A DNA stretch of 37,622 bases from contig JAMCZZ010000007.1 in NCBI GenBank assembly GCA_023484645.1, positions 1-37,622 on the forward strand, written 5' to 3'. Under the pieces are notes generated by a model, which saw only the letters and a program-made list of their open reading frames with translations, was not told where the DNA came from and did not search any database. This document shows positions 21,630-29,209 of this stretch, piece after piece; position 1 is the first letter of the stretch; each line of letters begins with the position of its first letter. Origin of the DNA: Patescibacteria group bacterium. GTDB lineage: Bacteria; Patescibacteria; UBA1384; XYA2-FULL-43-10; 1-14-0-10-43-13. Both the position numbers and the translations under genes were made by a program.

Positions 21630-24533
21630 ATGAACTCAATGTTTAAAAACATCAATCCAAAATTGAATTTACCTGAGGAAGAAAAACGGATTCTTGAGAA
21701 TTGGCGCAAGGAAGATATTTTCCGAAAAACACTCAAGAAAGAAAGTCCAAAAGGGAACTTTGTGTTTTATGAGGGGCCTCCAACTGCTAACGGTCAACCG
21801 GGTATTCATCATGTTGAAGCGAGATCTTTTAAAGATCTTTTTTGTCGATATAAAACAATGCAAGGGTATTATGTAAAACGAAAAGCTGGTTGGGACACTC
21901 ATGGCCTTCCGGTTGAACTTCAAGTTGAGAAAGAGTTGGGTATTTCTGGAAAACCCCAAATAGAAAATATTGTACCTGGTGACAAAAAAGAATCGATCAA
22001 AAAGTTTAATGAACTTTGCAAAAAATCGGTCTGGAGGTACAAAGAAGATTGGGAAAAAATGACCGAGAGGATGGCTTATTGGGTTGATATGGAAGATCCG
22101 TATGTTACTTACGACCCAAAATACATTGAAAGCGTCTGGAATGTTATTGCCGAAATTGATAAAAAAGGCCTCCTATATAAAGGACATAAAGTTGTGCCTT
22201 ACTGCCCTCGTTGTGGAACTGCGCTTTCATCTCATGAAGTGGCGCAGGGTTATAAAAACATCAAAGAAGAAACAATTTATATTCAAGTAAAATCTAAAAA
22301 AGAAGATGTCTATTTCTTGGTTTGGACAACTACTCCTTGGACTCTTTCTGGAAATGCAGCCTTAGCTTTTGGGCCAAAAATTGAATATGCAATTGTTGAG
22401 AAAGAAGAAAAGACATATATTATATCTAAAAATAGAGTTGAGAAGGTCTTGGATGAGAATACAAAAATCGCAAAAACTTTAACAGGCGAAGAAGTTATTA
22501 AACAATATTCAACCGAACATGAAGATTATGAACCGATTTATCCTGACGGGGAAAAATTCTCTGAAGCAGGGGAGAAATCATACAAATTAATTACTGCCGA
22601 TTATGTTACCGATCTTGACGGCACTGGCATTGTTCATATTGCTCCGGCTTTTGGTGAAGATGATTATACTTGGGGCTATCAAAAAAATCAGATAAAGGTA
22701 TTAAAAACAGTTGATGAAAAAGGGATTGAGCTTGCAGGAGCAGGGAAGGGGGAGTTCGTTAAGAAGGCTGATAATAGTATTAAAGAGGATTTGACCTCTA
22801 GGGAAATTCTTCTTAAAACAGAAGACGTTGCTCACGACTATCCATTCTGTTGGCGTTGCGATACTCCGCTTCTATATATGGCGAAAGATTCTTGGTACAT
22901 TGCAATGAGCAAACTACGCAAAGAACTTCTGACAAATAATGAAAAAATAAATTGGAATCCAGCATATTTGAAACACGGCAGGTTTGGCAATTGGTTAGAA
23001 GAAGTCAAGGATTGGGCAATTTCAAGAGACAGATATTGGGGTACACCGTTGCCTGTTTGGGAGTGTGATTCGCCAGCTGGCGAATGCAAGAAATATAAAG
23101 TTGTATCTTCGCTTTCTGAAGTGAATAATGTTGATCCGCACAAGCCTTTTATTGATGAAATTGAATTTGATTGCGAATGCGGCGGAAAAATGAAAAGAAC
23201 ACCTGAAGTCATGGATGTTTGGCTTGATTCGGGTGCTATGCCTTTTGCTCAATATCATTATCCATTTGAGAATGAAGAACTGTCTCTTGAACAATTTCCG
23301 GCTGATTTTATTTGTGAGGCAGTTGATCAAACACGCGGCTGGTTTTACACCTTGCTTGCTCTTTCAACTATTATGAAAAACGAAACCGCCTATAAAAATG
23401 TTATTTCTGTTGGCCACGTTTTGGATGAAAAAGGTAAAAAAATGTCAAAGTCTCTTGGAAATGTAGTTGTGCCAAATGATGCCTTCGACAAATTTGGAGC
23501 AGATGTGATTCGTTATTATTTTTATTCCGTAAATCAACCGGGCGAACCCAAGCTGTATTCTGAAAAAGAAGTAACGTCTTTGTCGCGCAATTTATTTCTT
23601 ACGCTTTGGAATGTATTTTCATTTTTCGTAACTTATGCTTCAATTGATAAATTTGTTCCGACTGGAAAAATAGAAAGTACAAATGTGCTAGATCGTTGGA
23701 TATTGGCTAAATTTCAAGAATTAGTTAATGAAGTAACGGGATCTTTGGACAAGTATGATCCTTACAAAGCAAGTAAATCAATAATCGATTTTGCTCAAGA
23801 GCTATCAACTTGGTACGTGCGTCGTTCTCGCAGAAGATTTTGGAAAAGCGAAAATGACGAAGATAAGATTTTTGCATATGAGACTCTGTACTATATACTT
23901 ATTGAAATGACAAAATTACTTGCGCCGTTTACACCAATGTTTTCAGAAACCATATATGAAACCTTAAAAAAAGATAGTGATCATGAATCGGTCCACTTGT
24001 CGTCTTTTCCGGTTAAAGGAGAGATTAACTCAGAGATATTAAAGCAAATGCTTTTGGTTAGGAAGATTGTCGAGACAGGATTATCCTTGCGAGCAACAAT
24101 GGGTATAAAAGTTAGACAGCCTTTAAGTAAATTAACTTATTATGAAAATAAGGTAAGCAGTGCACTCGAGCAAATTATTGCCGAGGAAGTTAATGTTAAG
24201 GAAGTGATATTTGATTCAAGCGGAAAGGGTGAGCCACAACTAGATGGTACTATAACTCCCGAACTTCAAATAGAGGGAAATGCACGGGAGATGATTCGCA
24301 ATATTCAATCGCTTCGCAAGAAATCCGACTTCAAAGTCGACGATCGGATTGAAGTTTGCTACGAAACAACATCCAAAGAACTCAAGGAAACAATGGATAA
24401 AATGAGGGAGATGATTGCAAAAGAAGTTTTGGCGGTTGAAATAATCGGGAAAAGAGCGGAAACAGAGGGCGAAGAGGAGTTTTCTTTCTCGACCGGCAAA
24501 ATTTGGATCGGCATCTCTAGAAAAGAAAATTGA
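21630..24533 (+). CDS. ileS: Isoleucyl-tRNA synthetase, type 2, 967 aa
   Basis: Class I synthetase. The HIGH region reads PTANGQPGIHH (about residues 51-61), and GWDTHGLPVELQVEKELGI follows. The CP1 editing domain contains WTTTPWTLSGNAALA. KKMSKSLGN is the second signature. The PGIHH form of HIGH places it with the eukaryote-like type 2 enzymes, a group often insensitive to mupirocin. That is a family trait, not something the sequence proves here. A palindrome at 23068-23085 splits what looks like a CxxC pair (ECD-SPAGE-CKK). Start 21630 is chosen over TTG 21603 and ATG 21639, with moderate certainty. Confidence 0.95.
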   Translation: MNSMFKNINPKLNLPEEEKRILENWRKEDIFRKTLKKESPKGNFVFYEGPPTANGQPGIHHVEARSFKDLFCRYKTMQGYYVKRKAGWDTHGLPVELQVEKELGISGKPQIENIVPGDKKESIKKFNELCKKSVWRYKEDWEKMTERMAYWVDMEDPYVTYDPKYIESVWNVIAEIDKKGLLYKGHKVVPYCPRCGTALSSHEVAQGYKNIKEETIYIQVKSKKEDVYFLVWTTTPWTLSGNAALAFGPKIEYAIVEKEEKTYIISKNRVEKVLDENTKIAKTLTGEEVIKQYSTEHEDYEPIYPDGEKFSEAGEKSYKLITADYVTDLDGTGIVHIAPAFGEDDYTWGYQKNQIKVLKTVDEKGIELAGAGKGEFVKKADNSIKEDLTSREILLKTEDVAHDYPFCWRCDTPLLYMAKDSWYIAMSKLRKELLTNNEKINWNPAYLKHGRFGNWLEEVKDWAISRDRYWGTPLPVWECDSPAGECKKYKVVSSLSEVNNVDPHKPFIDEIEFDCECGGKMKRTPEVMDVWLDSGAMPFAQYHYPFENEELSLEQFPADFICEAVDQTRGWFYTLLALSTIMKNETAYKNVISVGHVLDEKGKKMSKSLGNVVVPNDAFDKFGADVIRYYFYSVNQPGEPKLYSEKEVTSLSRNLFLTLWNVFSFFVTYASIDKFVPTGKIESTNVLDRWILAKFQELVNEVTGSLDKYDPYKASKSIIDFAQELSTWYVRRSRRRFWKSENDEDKIFAYETLYYILIEMTKLLAPFTPMFSETIYETLKKDSDHESVHLSSFPVKGEINSEILKQMLLVRKIVETGLSLRATMGIKVRQPLSKLTYYENKVSSALEQIIAEEVNVKEVIFDSSGKGEPQLDGTITPELQIEGNAREMIRNIQSLRKKSDFKVDDRIEVCYETTSKELKETMDKMREMIAKEVLAVEIIGKRAETEGEEEFSFSTGKIWIGISRKEN
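23068..23085. repeat. GC-rich palindromic mini-element inside ileS
   Basis: ATTCGCCAGCTGGCGAAT, a perfect 18-bp palindrome within the coding sequence. It shares the CGCCAGCTGGCG core with 17626-17641 in trpS. It encodes SPAG/E residues between two cysteines, in frame. Confidence 0.65.
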
Positions 24534-24556
24534 TAACTTTTAAATATAATTTAACC

Positions 24557-24630
24557 ACTCGCTTCGTTGGATTTCTAGGCGCTCTCAAGGCCACATGCGC
24601 TTGCAACCGTCGAAATCCAACAAAGCTCGT
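24557..24630. repeat. Dispersed repeat, family B, copy 1
   Basis: Inverted repeat with arms GTTGGATTTC and GAAATCCAAC around TAGGCGCTCTCAAGG and TGCGCTTGCAACC. A second copy lies at 36862-36954 before cysS. Fills the gap between ileS and rodA. Confidence 0.8.
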
Positions 24631-24659
24631 TATTTGATTATTCAAAGTGTGATGTTATT

Positions 24660-25775
24660 ATGCCATTAAAGATCAAAACGTTTGATATAGTTTTGCCAAT
24701 CATCCCTATAATGATCTTAGCAATAAGTATTGCTGTGATTTATAGCTTAGTTTTTAATACTCCTGATTCTAATTTAGCTTTTAGACAGGGCCTCTTTGCG
24801 CTTGTTGGTCTTGTAATTATGGGAGTCGTGTCGTTTATTGATTATCGAATGTTCCGCGGCATCATTTGGATTTTTTATATAATCGGAATATTGCTTTTAC
24901 TTTATGTAGATTTTTTTGGCAAAGCGGCGGGCGGCGCAATGAGGTGGATAAACTTAGGTTTTTTTCAGCTGCAACCTTCTGAGCTTGCGAAAGTATTTTT
25001 AATATTTGCTTTTTCAGCTTTTTTTTCTAAACGGATTGGTAAATTGAGATGGCGGGATATATTTATTTCTGCTTTTATTTTACTGCCCCCACTTCTTTTG
25101 GTTCTTAAGGAGCCTGATTTAGGAACAGCATTGGTTTTATGCTTTATTTATTTTGTGCTTTTACTTTTTTCAAAACCTACAAAAATCCAATATTTAATTA
25201 TTTTTATTACTCTCATATCGTTTGTTGGAATGTTGTTGCTTGCTACTTTCGATATCAAACCATTTAATAAATTTGTTCATGATTATCAACGAAATCGCAT
25301 ATTAACATTCATTGATCCGAACCTTGATCCGTATGGTAAAGGCTACAATGTAAGGCAAGCTCAAATTACGGTGGGGTCAGGAGGACTGCTTGGCAAGGGA
25401 CTTGGCAGAGGTTCGCAGAGCCAACTTCGTTTTTTGCCAAAACCGCATACGGATTTTATTTTCGCTGGAATCGCAGAGTCATTTGGTTTTTTGGGTAGTT
25501 TTGTGCTTGTCGGGTTATATGCTTATCTAATTACTAAAATTATTAATATTGGTAATCTGGCAAGAGATAATTTTGGAATGCTTATTTGTTTTGGTACAGC
25601 CTCGATGTTTTTATTTCAAGTATTGGTTAATGTAGGCATGAATCTAGGATTGGCTCCAGTTACCGGTATTCCATTACCCTTTTCAAGTTATGGAGGCTCT
25701 TCATTAGCTGCTTACTTATTCTTAATTGGTTTAGTTCAAAGTGTATTTATTAGACATAAGAAGATATCTTTTTAA
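24660..25775 (+). CDS. rodA: RodA/FtsW-type SEDS peptidoglycan polymerase, 371 aa
   Basis: A polytopic membrane protein (about ten helices) of the SEDS family, which polymerises glycan strands from lipid II. Family signatures are present: GAMRWINLGFFQLQPSELAK, LKEPDLGTALVL, and the loop PHTDFIFAGIAESFGFLG with its conserved Asp. The C-terminal GIPLPFSSYGGSSL is also present. RodA is preferred to FtsW on length and loop sequence. It is the lead gene of a membrane-protein trio (2 nt and 0 nt spacing) with the PIG-L and DedA genes, suggesting a shared envelope role. No PBP2 gene is adjacent. Confidence 0.9.
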   Translation: MPLKIKTFDIVLPIIPIMILAISIAVIYSLVFNTPDSNLAFRQGLFALVGLVIMGVVSFIDYRMFRGIIWIFYIIGILLLLYVDFFGKAAGGAMRWINLGFFQLQPSELAKVFLIFAFSAFFSKRIGKLRWRDIFISAFILLPPLLLVLKEPDLGTALVLCFIYFVLLLFSKPTKIQYLIIFITLISFVGMLLLATFDIKPFNKFVHDYQRNRILTFIDPNLDPYGKGYNVRQAQITVGSGGLLGKGLGRGSQSQLRFLPKPHTDFIFAGIAESFGFLGSFVLVGLYAYLITKIINIGNLARDNFGMLICFGTASMFLFQVLVNVGMNLGLAPVTGIPLPFSSYGGSSLAAYLFLIGLVQSVFIRHKKISF

Positions 25776-25777
25776 TA

Positions 25778-26602
25778 ATGAAAAAATATAGAAATTTATT
25801 AGACAATATGAAGATAAAGTTAAGTCTTTTGGTTTTAGTCGCCACAACAATATCTTTAGTTACTTTCTATTTTCATGAGACGGAGGTAATGCCTCAATCT
25901 TCAATTTACTTTTTAGAAGATGCAAAGCTGCCTTCAAGTGGGCAAAATGTTTTAGTTTTCACTCCTCATCCGGATGATGAAACGATTGGAGTTGGCGGAT
26001 ATATTATAGAATCGGTAAAAAGGGGTGCAAACGTTAAGATAGTTTTGGTGACTGATGGAAACAAACATGGATTGAAAGCTAAACGATACGATGAATTTAA
26101 AAAGGCGACAGGTATTCTTGGAGTTTCTGAAAAAAACCTTGTCTATTTAAATTATGGAGATGGTAGTTTGAAAAATGAAAATCAAGAAAAGTTGTATAAT
26201 GATTTTAACAGAGAAATAAAAGCTTTTAATCCCAACTTCGTTCTTTATACTGATCCCGGGGACACGCATCCTGACCATGCTGCGACAGGTAAAGTTGTAG
26301 AAGAAGTTTTACAGAAAGAGCAGTTTGAAGATTTGCAGGCATATCGATATATAATACATCATCCTCATTTTCCACAACCGAAAGAATTTAAAAAAAATCT
26401 TTATCTTCTTCCGCCGGTGAAGCTTGTACGGTTTGATGAAGAGTGGCAGCGTTTTATGTTGAGTGATGAAGAGGAAAATCAGAAGTTTGAAGCAATATCA
26501 ACCTATAAAACCCAGATAAGAGTTCCATTGCTTCGAAGTTTGATGCTTTCGTTTGTCAGAAAGAACGAACTTTTATCTATAAGTAGTCAATTGGTAAAGT
26601 AG
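25778..26602 (+). CDS. PIG-L family deacetylase, membrane-anchored, 274 aa
   Basis: A hydrophobic segment at about residues 13-31 anchors the protein, and the catalytic domain would face outward. The metal-binding motif PHPDDE lies at 63-68 and the second motif HPDH at 164-167. Both are diagnostic of PIG-L/LmbE zinc hydrolases that remove acetyl groups from N-acetylglucosamine-type substrates. The substrate is not known; an envelope glycan or glycolipid fits its place between rodA and a DedA gene. An in-frame ATG at 25808 is an alternative start. Confidence 0.9.
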   Translation: MKKYRNLLDNMKIKLSLLVLVATTISLVTFYFHETEVMPQSSIYFLEDAKLPSSGQNVLVFTPHPDDETIGVGGYIIESVKRGANVKIVLVTDGNKHGLKAKRYDEFKKATGILGVSEKNLVYLNYGDGSLKNENQEKLYNDFNREIKAFNPNFVLYTDPGDTHPDHAATGKVVEEVLQKEQFEDLQAYRYIIHHPHFPQPKEFKKNLYLLPPVKLVRFDEEWQRFMLSDEEENQKFEAISTYKTQIRVPLLRSLMLSFVRKNELLSISSQLVK

Positions 26603-27223
26603 ATGGAGCACATTGTTAACATAGCTTTTCATTTTTTGCGATCATTCGGAGTTGCCGGTGTGTTTTTGAGTATGTTTATAGAAAATATTGGGATTCCTCT
26701 GCCTACAGAATTAGGATATCTATTGGGACAGGAATACATTAACTCGCAAAAGTATTCTTTTCTTTTTATTCTTTTTATTCTCACTCTAGGGCATACGACG
26801 GGAGCTATAATCTCATATAAAATCGGTTCTTGGAGCGATAGCTATGTTAATGAAAGACTGCAGAAAAACAAAAAGATTATAGAAGTTCATAAAAAACTAA
26901 CCGAGTGGTATAAAAAATTCGGCAATGCAACAGTTTTTCTAACGCGTTTTGTCGGCTATGTAAGGCCTTGGAGCTCGTTTGTGGCAGGGTTTGCTGAAGT
27001 TAAATTTTGGCCATTTGTTTTTTGGACTGCGCTTGGGTCGCTCATATTCAATATTATTGTGCTTTATCTCTCGAGTGTTTTAATGTTAATATGGCGCAGA
27101 TATTCTGCCTATCATTTGTCAATCGCAATTGGAATGTTTCTTCTTTTCTTTGCCATTATAATTTATGAGCTGTTTAAAATTATTTTTAGCGTTCGCAAAA
27201 ATAAGCGAAAAGCTGAAAGATAG
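26603..27223 (+). CDS. DedA/SNARE-associated family membrane protein, 206 aa
   Basis: Starts directly after the PIG-L stop with no spacer. FIENIGIPLPTELGYLLGQ at the first re-entrant region, and TVFLTRFVGYVRPWSSFVAGFAEV with the conserved Arg and Gly-Pro-like region, are DedA hallmarks. The family acts as flippase or transporter for undecaprenyl phosphate and other lipids in several bacteria. About four to five membrane helices are visible, with a basic C-terminus. Coupling to rodA and a glycan deacetylase supports a role in lipid-carrier recycling; this is inference. Confidence 0.88.
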   Translation: MEHIVNIAFHFLRSFGVAGVFLSMFIENIGIPLPTELGYLLGQEYINSQKYSFLFILFILTLGHTTGAIISYKIGSWSDSYVNERLQKNKKIIEVHKKLTEWYKKFGNATVFLTRFVGYVRPWSSFVAGFAEVKFWPFVFWTALGSLIFNIIVLYLSSVLMLIWRRYSAYHLSIAIGMFLLFFAIIIYELFKIIFSVRKNKRKAER

Positions 27224-27228
27224 CTCTA

Positions 27229-27257
27229 TTGACTTTTTTAAAGATAATATGTTAAAT
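27229..27257 (+). promoter_or_regulatory. Candidate promoter upstream of rplU
   Basis: TTGACT at 27229-27234, a 17-bp spacer, TTAAAT at 27252-27257. It starts 6 nt after the DedA stop. A hairpin with T tract follows almost at once (27268-27286), so it is unclear whether this promoter drives rplU. Confidence 0.35.
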
Positions 27258-27267
27258 TAAAAACAGT

Positions 27268-27286
27268 AAGACCGTCGGTCTTTTTT
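27268..27286 (+). terminator. Rho-independent terminator after the rodA-PIG-L-DedA operon
   Basis: AAGACC pairs with GGTCTT around a 3-nt loop, followed by TTTT. It is 44 nt after the DedA stop. A TATAAT at 27317-27322 downstream may be the real rplU promoter. Confidence 0.6.
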
Positions 27287-27352
27287 AGATTTGAGCAGAT
27301 AAAAATATAAAAATAGTATAATATAGTAACCCATTAACAGGCGAAGGAGATT

Positions 27353-27682
27353 ATGTTTGCGGTCGTATCTTACAAAGGCAACCAATACAAGTTAGCTCTT
27401 AATAAAGAGCATAAAATAGATCTAGTTGATGATTTAGGTGATAATAAAAAGAAAATAACATTTTCTGAAGTTTTAGCTGCAAACGATGGGAATAAAAACA
27501 TTATTGGCACGCCTGTCATTAAAGATGCGTTTGTCGAAGCTGATTTTGTTAAGAATATTTCTGACGAAAAAGCTTTGGTTTTTAAATTTAAAGCAAAAAA
27601 GAGATATAAAAGAACCCAGGGACATAGGCAGCCTTATACCCTAATTAAGGTGACTAATATCTCATTAAAAAATGAAAAATAA
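27353..27682 (+). CDS. rplU: 50S ribosomal protein L21, 109 aa
   Basis: MFAVVSYKGNQYKLA at the start and KRYKRTQGHRQPYTLIKVTNI near the end are the L21 signatures. GAAGGAGA lies a few nt before the ATG. In most bacteria rplU is followed by rpmA (L27); here it is followed, with an 11-nt overlap, by secE, an unusual join. Length is normal. Confidence 0.95.
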   Translation: MFAVVSYKGNQYKLALNKEHKIDLVDDLGDNKKKITFSEVLAANDGNKNIIGTPVIKDAFVEADFVKNISDEKALVFKFKAKKRYKRTQGHRQPYTLIKVTNISLKNEK

Positions 27683-27869
27683 TATAATAATCAATTATTT
27701 CGTTAGTTCTTGGACTGAGTTAAAAAAAGTTAACTGGCCTACAAGAAAAGAAGTTTTAAACCATACTGTAATCGTTCTAGTTTCTGCAACGATAGCGATT
27801 GCAATCACCGGTGCTGTGGATTATGGGCTCACTTATTTAGTTCAATATCTTGTTCAAACAAGAGGATAA
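27672..27869 (+). CDS. secE: Preprotein translocase subunit SecE, 65 aa
   Basis: A single membrane helix at about residues 28-56 is preceded by the conserved amphipathic segment ELKKVNWPTRKEVLNHT, the defining SecE motif. It stabilises SecY in the translocon. It overlaps rplU by 11 nt and sits 1 nt before nusG, the usual secE-nusG pairing. Confidence 0.95.
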   Translation: MKNNIIINYFVSSWTELKKVNWPTRKEVLNHTVIVLVSATIAIAITGAVDYGLTYLVQYLVQTRG

Positions 27870-27870
27870 A

Positions 27871-28500
27871 ATGGCAAAAAATAAAGAAGAAAAAATTGAA
27901 GAAGTTGAAAATGAAGCTAACGCTCCCGAACTATCAGTCATGCCAAAGAAAAAACTTCTTACTCTAAAGCAGTCAGGTGAGCGAAACTGGTATGTTATCC
28001 ATACGTATGCTGGATATGAGGAGCAAGTTGCTGATTCGCTAAAACAAAGAATCGAGTCTCTAAGTATGCAGGATAAGATTTTCGATGTAATTGTTCCAAA
28101 GGAAAAACAAATTGAGATAAAAAATGGGAAAAGAACTACGGTTGAAAAAAGAATTTTTCCTGGTTATGTACTTGTAGATATGATTGTAACTGATGACTCT
28201 TGGTATGTAGTCCGAAATACTCCAAATGTAACTGGCTTTATCGGTTTTGGAGTTAGACCAACCCCAATGTCAAAAGAAGAAATTGATAGAATCAAAAAGC
28301 GCATGGGGGTTGAAGAGCCTAAATTTAAAGTTGATTTCAAAGAAGGCGATTTAGTTAAAATTACAGACGGTGCTTTAAAGGGATTTGAGGGTAAGATTGA
28401 AGAAATCGATCAAGATAAAGGAAAAGTAAAAGTGCTTGTGAATATGTTTGGAAGAGAGACACCTGTTACCCTAGATTTTCTGCAAGCTAAAAAAATATAG
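27871..28500 (+). CDS. nusG: Transcription elongation factor NusG, 209 aa
   Basis: Start at 27871, 1 nt after the secE stop. A charged N-terminal extension of about 40 residues precedes the NGN domain ([41 protein letters not shown]). The KOW domain closes the protein ([25 protein letters not shown]). NusG binds RNA polymerase and couples it to Rho or ribosomes. The rplK gene follows after 65 bp, as in the common secE-nusG-rplK order. Confidence 0.96.
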   Translation: MAKNKEEKIEEVENEANAPELSVMPKKKLLTLKQSGERNWYVIHTYAGYEEQVADSLKQRIESLSMQDKIFDVIVPKEKQIEIKNGKRTTVEKRIFPGYVLVDMIVTDDSWYVVRNTPNVTGFIGFGVRPTPMSKEEIDRIKKRMGVEEPKFKVDFKEGDLVKITDGALKGFEGKIEEIDQDKGKVKVLVNMFGRETPVTLDFLQAKKI

Positions 28501-28565
28501 AACCGAAAGATACAGATTACAAATTTTTACTAATTACTAATTACGAACGACAAATAAGGAATATT

Positions 28566-28991
28566 ATGGCGAAGCCAATAAAAACAATCGTAAAACTACA
28601 ATGTTCTGCAGGTAAGGCAAATCCTGCACCTCCAGTTGGACCTGCTCTTGGTCAGCATGGCGTGAATATTATGGAATTCTGCCAATCTTTTAATGAGCAA
28701 ACAAGAGATAAGGGAGACACTATAATTCCAGTTGAAATTACAATATATGAAGACAGAACTTTCAGTTTTATTTTAAAAACTCCTCCGGCTGCAGTTCTAA
28801 TTAAAAAGGCTTTAGGATTAAAAGCTGCCTCAGATAATTCAAAGAAAAATAAGGTAGGTAAGTTGACCAAGCAGCAATTAGAAGAAATCGCAACCATGAA
28901 GATGCCGGACTTGAATGCCAATGATGTCGAGGCAGCAAAGAAAATTATTGCTGGTACAGCTAGAAGTATGGGTGTAGAAGTAGAAAAATGA
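28566..28991 (+). CDS. rplK: 50S ribosomal protein L11, 141 aa
   Basis: [32 protein letters not shown] is present in pieces as the proline-rich N-terminal domain. [15 protein letters not shown] and the C-terminal rRNA-binding domain with [17 protein letters not shown] follow. It is a normal-length L11, part of the GTPase-associated centre. rplA (L1), which usually follows, is absent; a strong palindromic terminator comes instead. Confidence 0.96.
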   Translation: MAKPIKTIVKLQCSAGKANPAPPVGPALGQHGVNIMEFCQSFNEQTRDKGDTIIPVEITIYEDRTFSFILKTPPAAVLIKKALGLKAASDNSKKNKVGKLTKQQLEEIATMKMPDLNANDVEAAKKIIAGTARSMGVEVEK

Positions 28992-29040
28992 CAACACTGA
29001 TCTTATAACACAGATATTACGCTGATAGAGCAGACCCAGT

Positions 29041-29078
29041 CAATAAAAAATTCCTTATTAATAAGGAATTTTTTATTG
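29041..29078. terminator. Bidirectional terminator, perfect 38-bp palindrome
   Basis: A perfect palindrome with A-rich left end and T-rich right end around TTCCTTATTAATAAGGAA. It lies 50 nt after the rplK stop and has the stem plus T-tract form on both strands. Ends the rplU-secE-nusG-rplK unit. Confidence 0.85.
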
Positions 29079-29082
29079 CAGA

Positions 29083-29148
29083 GGATATGCTATCCACGGA
29101 GGCAAAAACCAAAGGAGGGGCAAAGGTTTTTTCGTAGATAGCATATCC
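29083..29148 (+). ncRNA. Stable hairpin with Shine-Dalgarno sequence in the loop
   Basis: GGATATGCTATC (29083-29094) pairs perfectly with GATAGCATATCC (29137-29148). Inside, ACG/CGT and then AAAAACC (29104-29110)/GGTTTTT (29125-29131) extend the stem. The 14-nt loop is AAAGGAGGGGCAAA, and a second GGAGG lies in the 5' bulge. It may be a small RNA, a mobile palindrome or an attenuator ahead of mfd. Confidence 0.45.
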
Positions 29149-29181
29149 CCAACAAAGCTCTTACTAAATCATACTATTTTA

Positions 29182-29190
29182 TGATATAAT
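29182..29190 (+). promoter_or_regulatory. Extended -10 promoter for mfd
   Basis: TGATATAAT is a consensus extended -10 (TGN plus TATAAT), 19 nt before the mfd ATG, with no good -35. It would give a very short leader. Confidence 0.5.
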
Positions 29191-29209
29191 TTGTCAATAA
29201 AAAATAAGG

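Noticed and set aside
27258..27352. L21-type leader or attenuator controlling rplU
   Set aside because: The hairpin would begin only a few bases after the upstream promoter start, too early for attenuation; it fits better as the terminator of the preceding operon.
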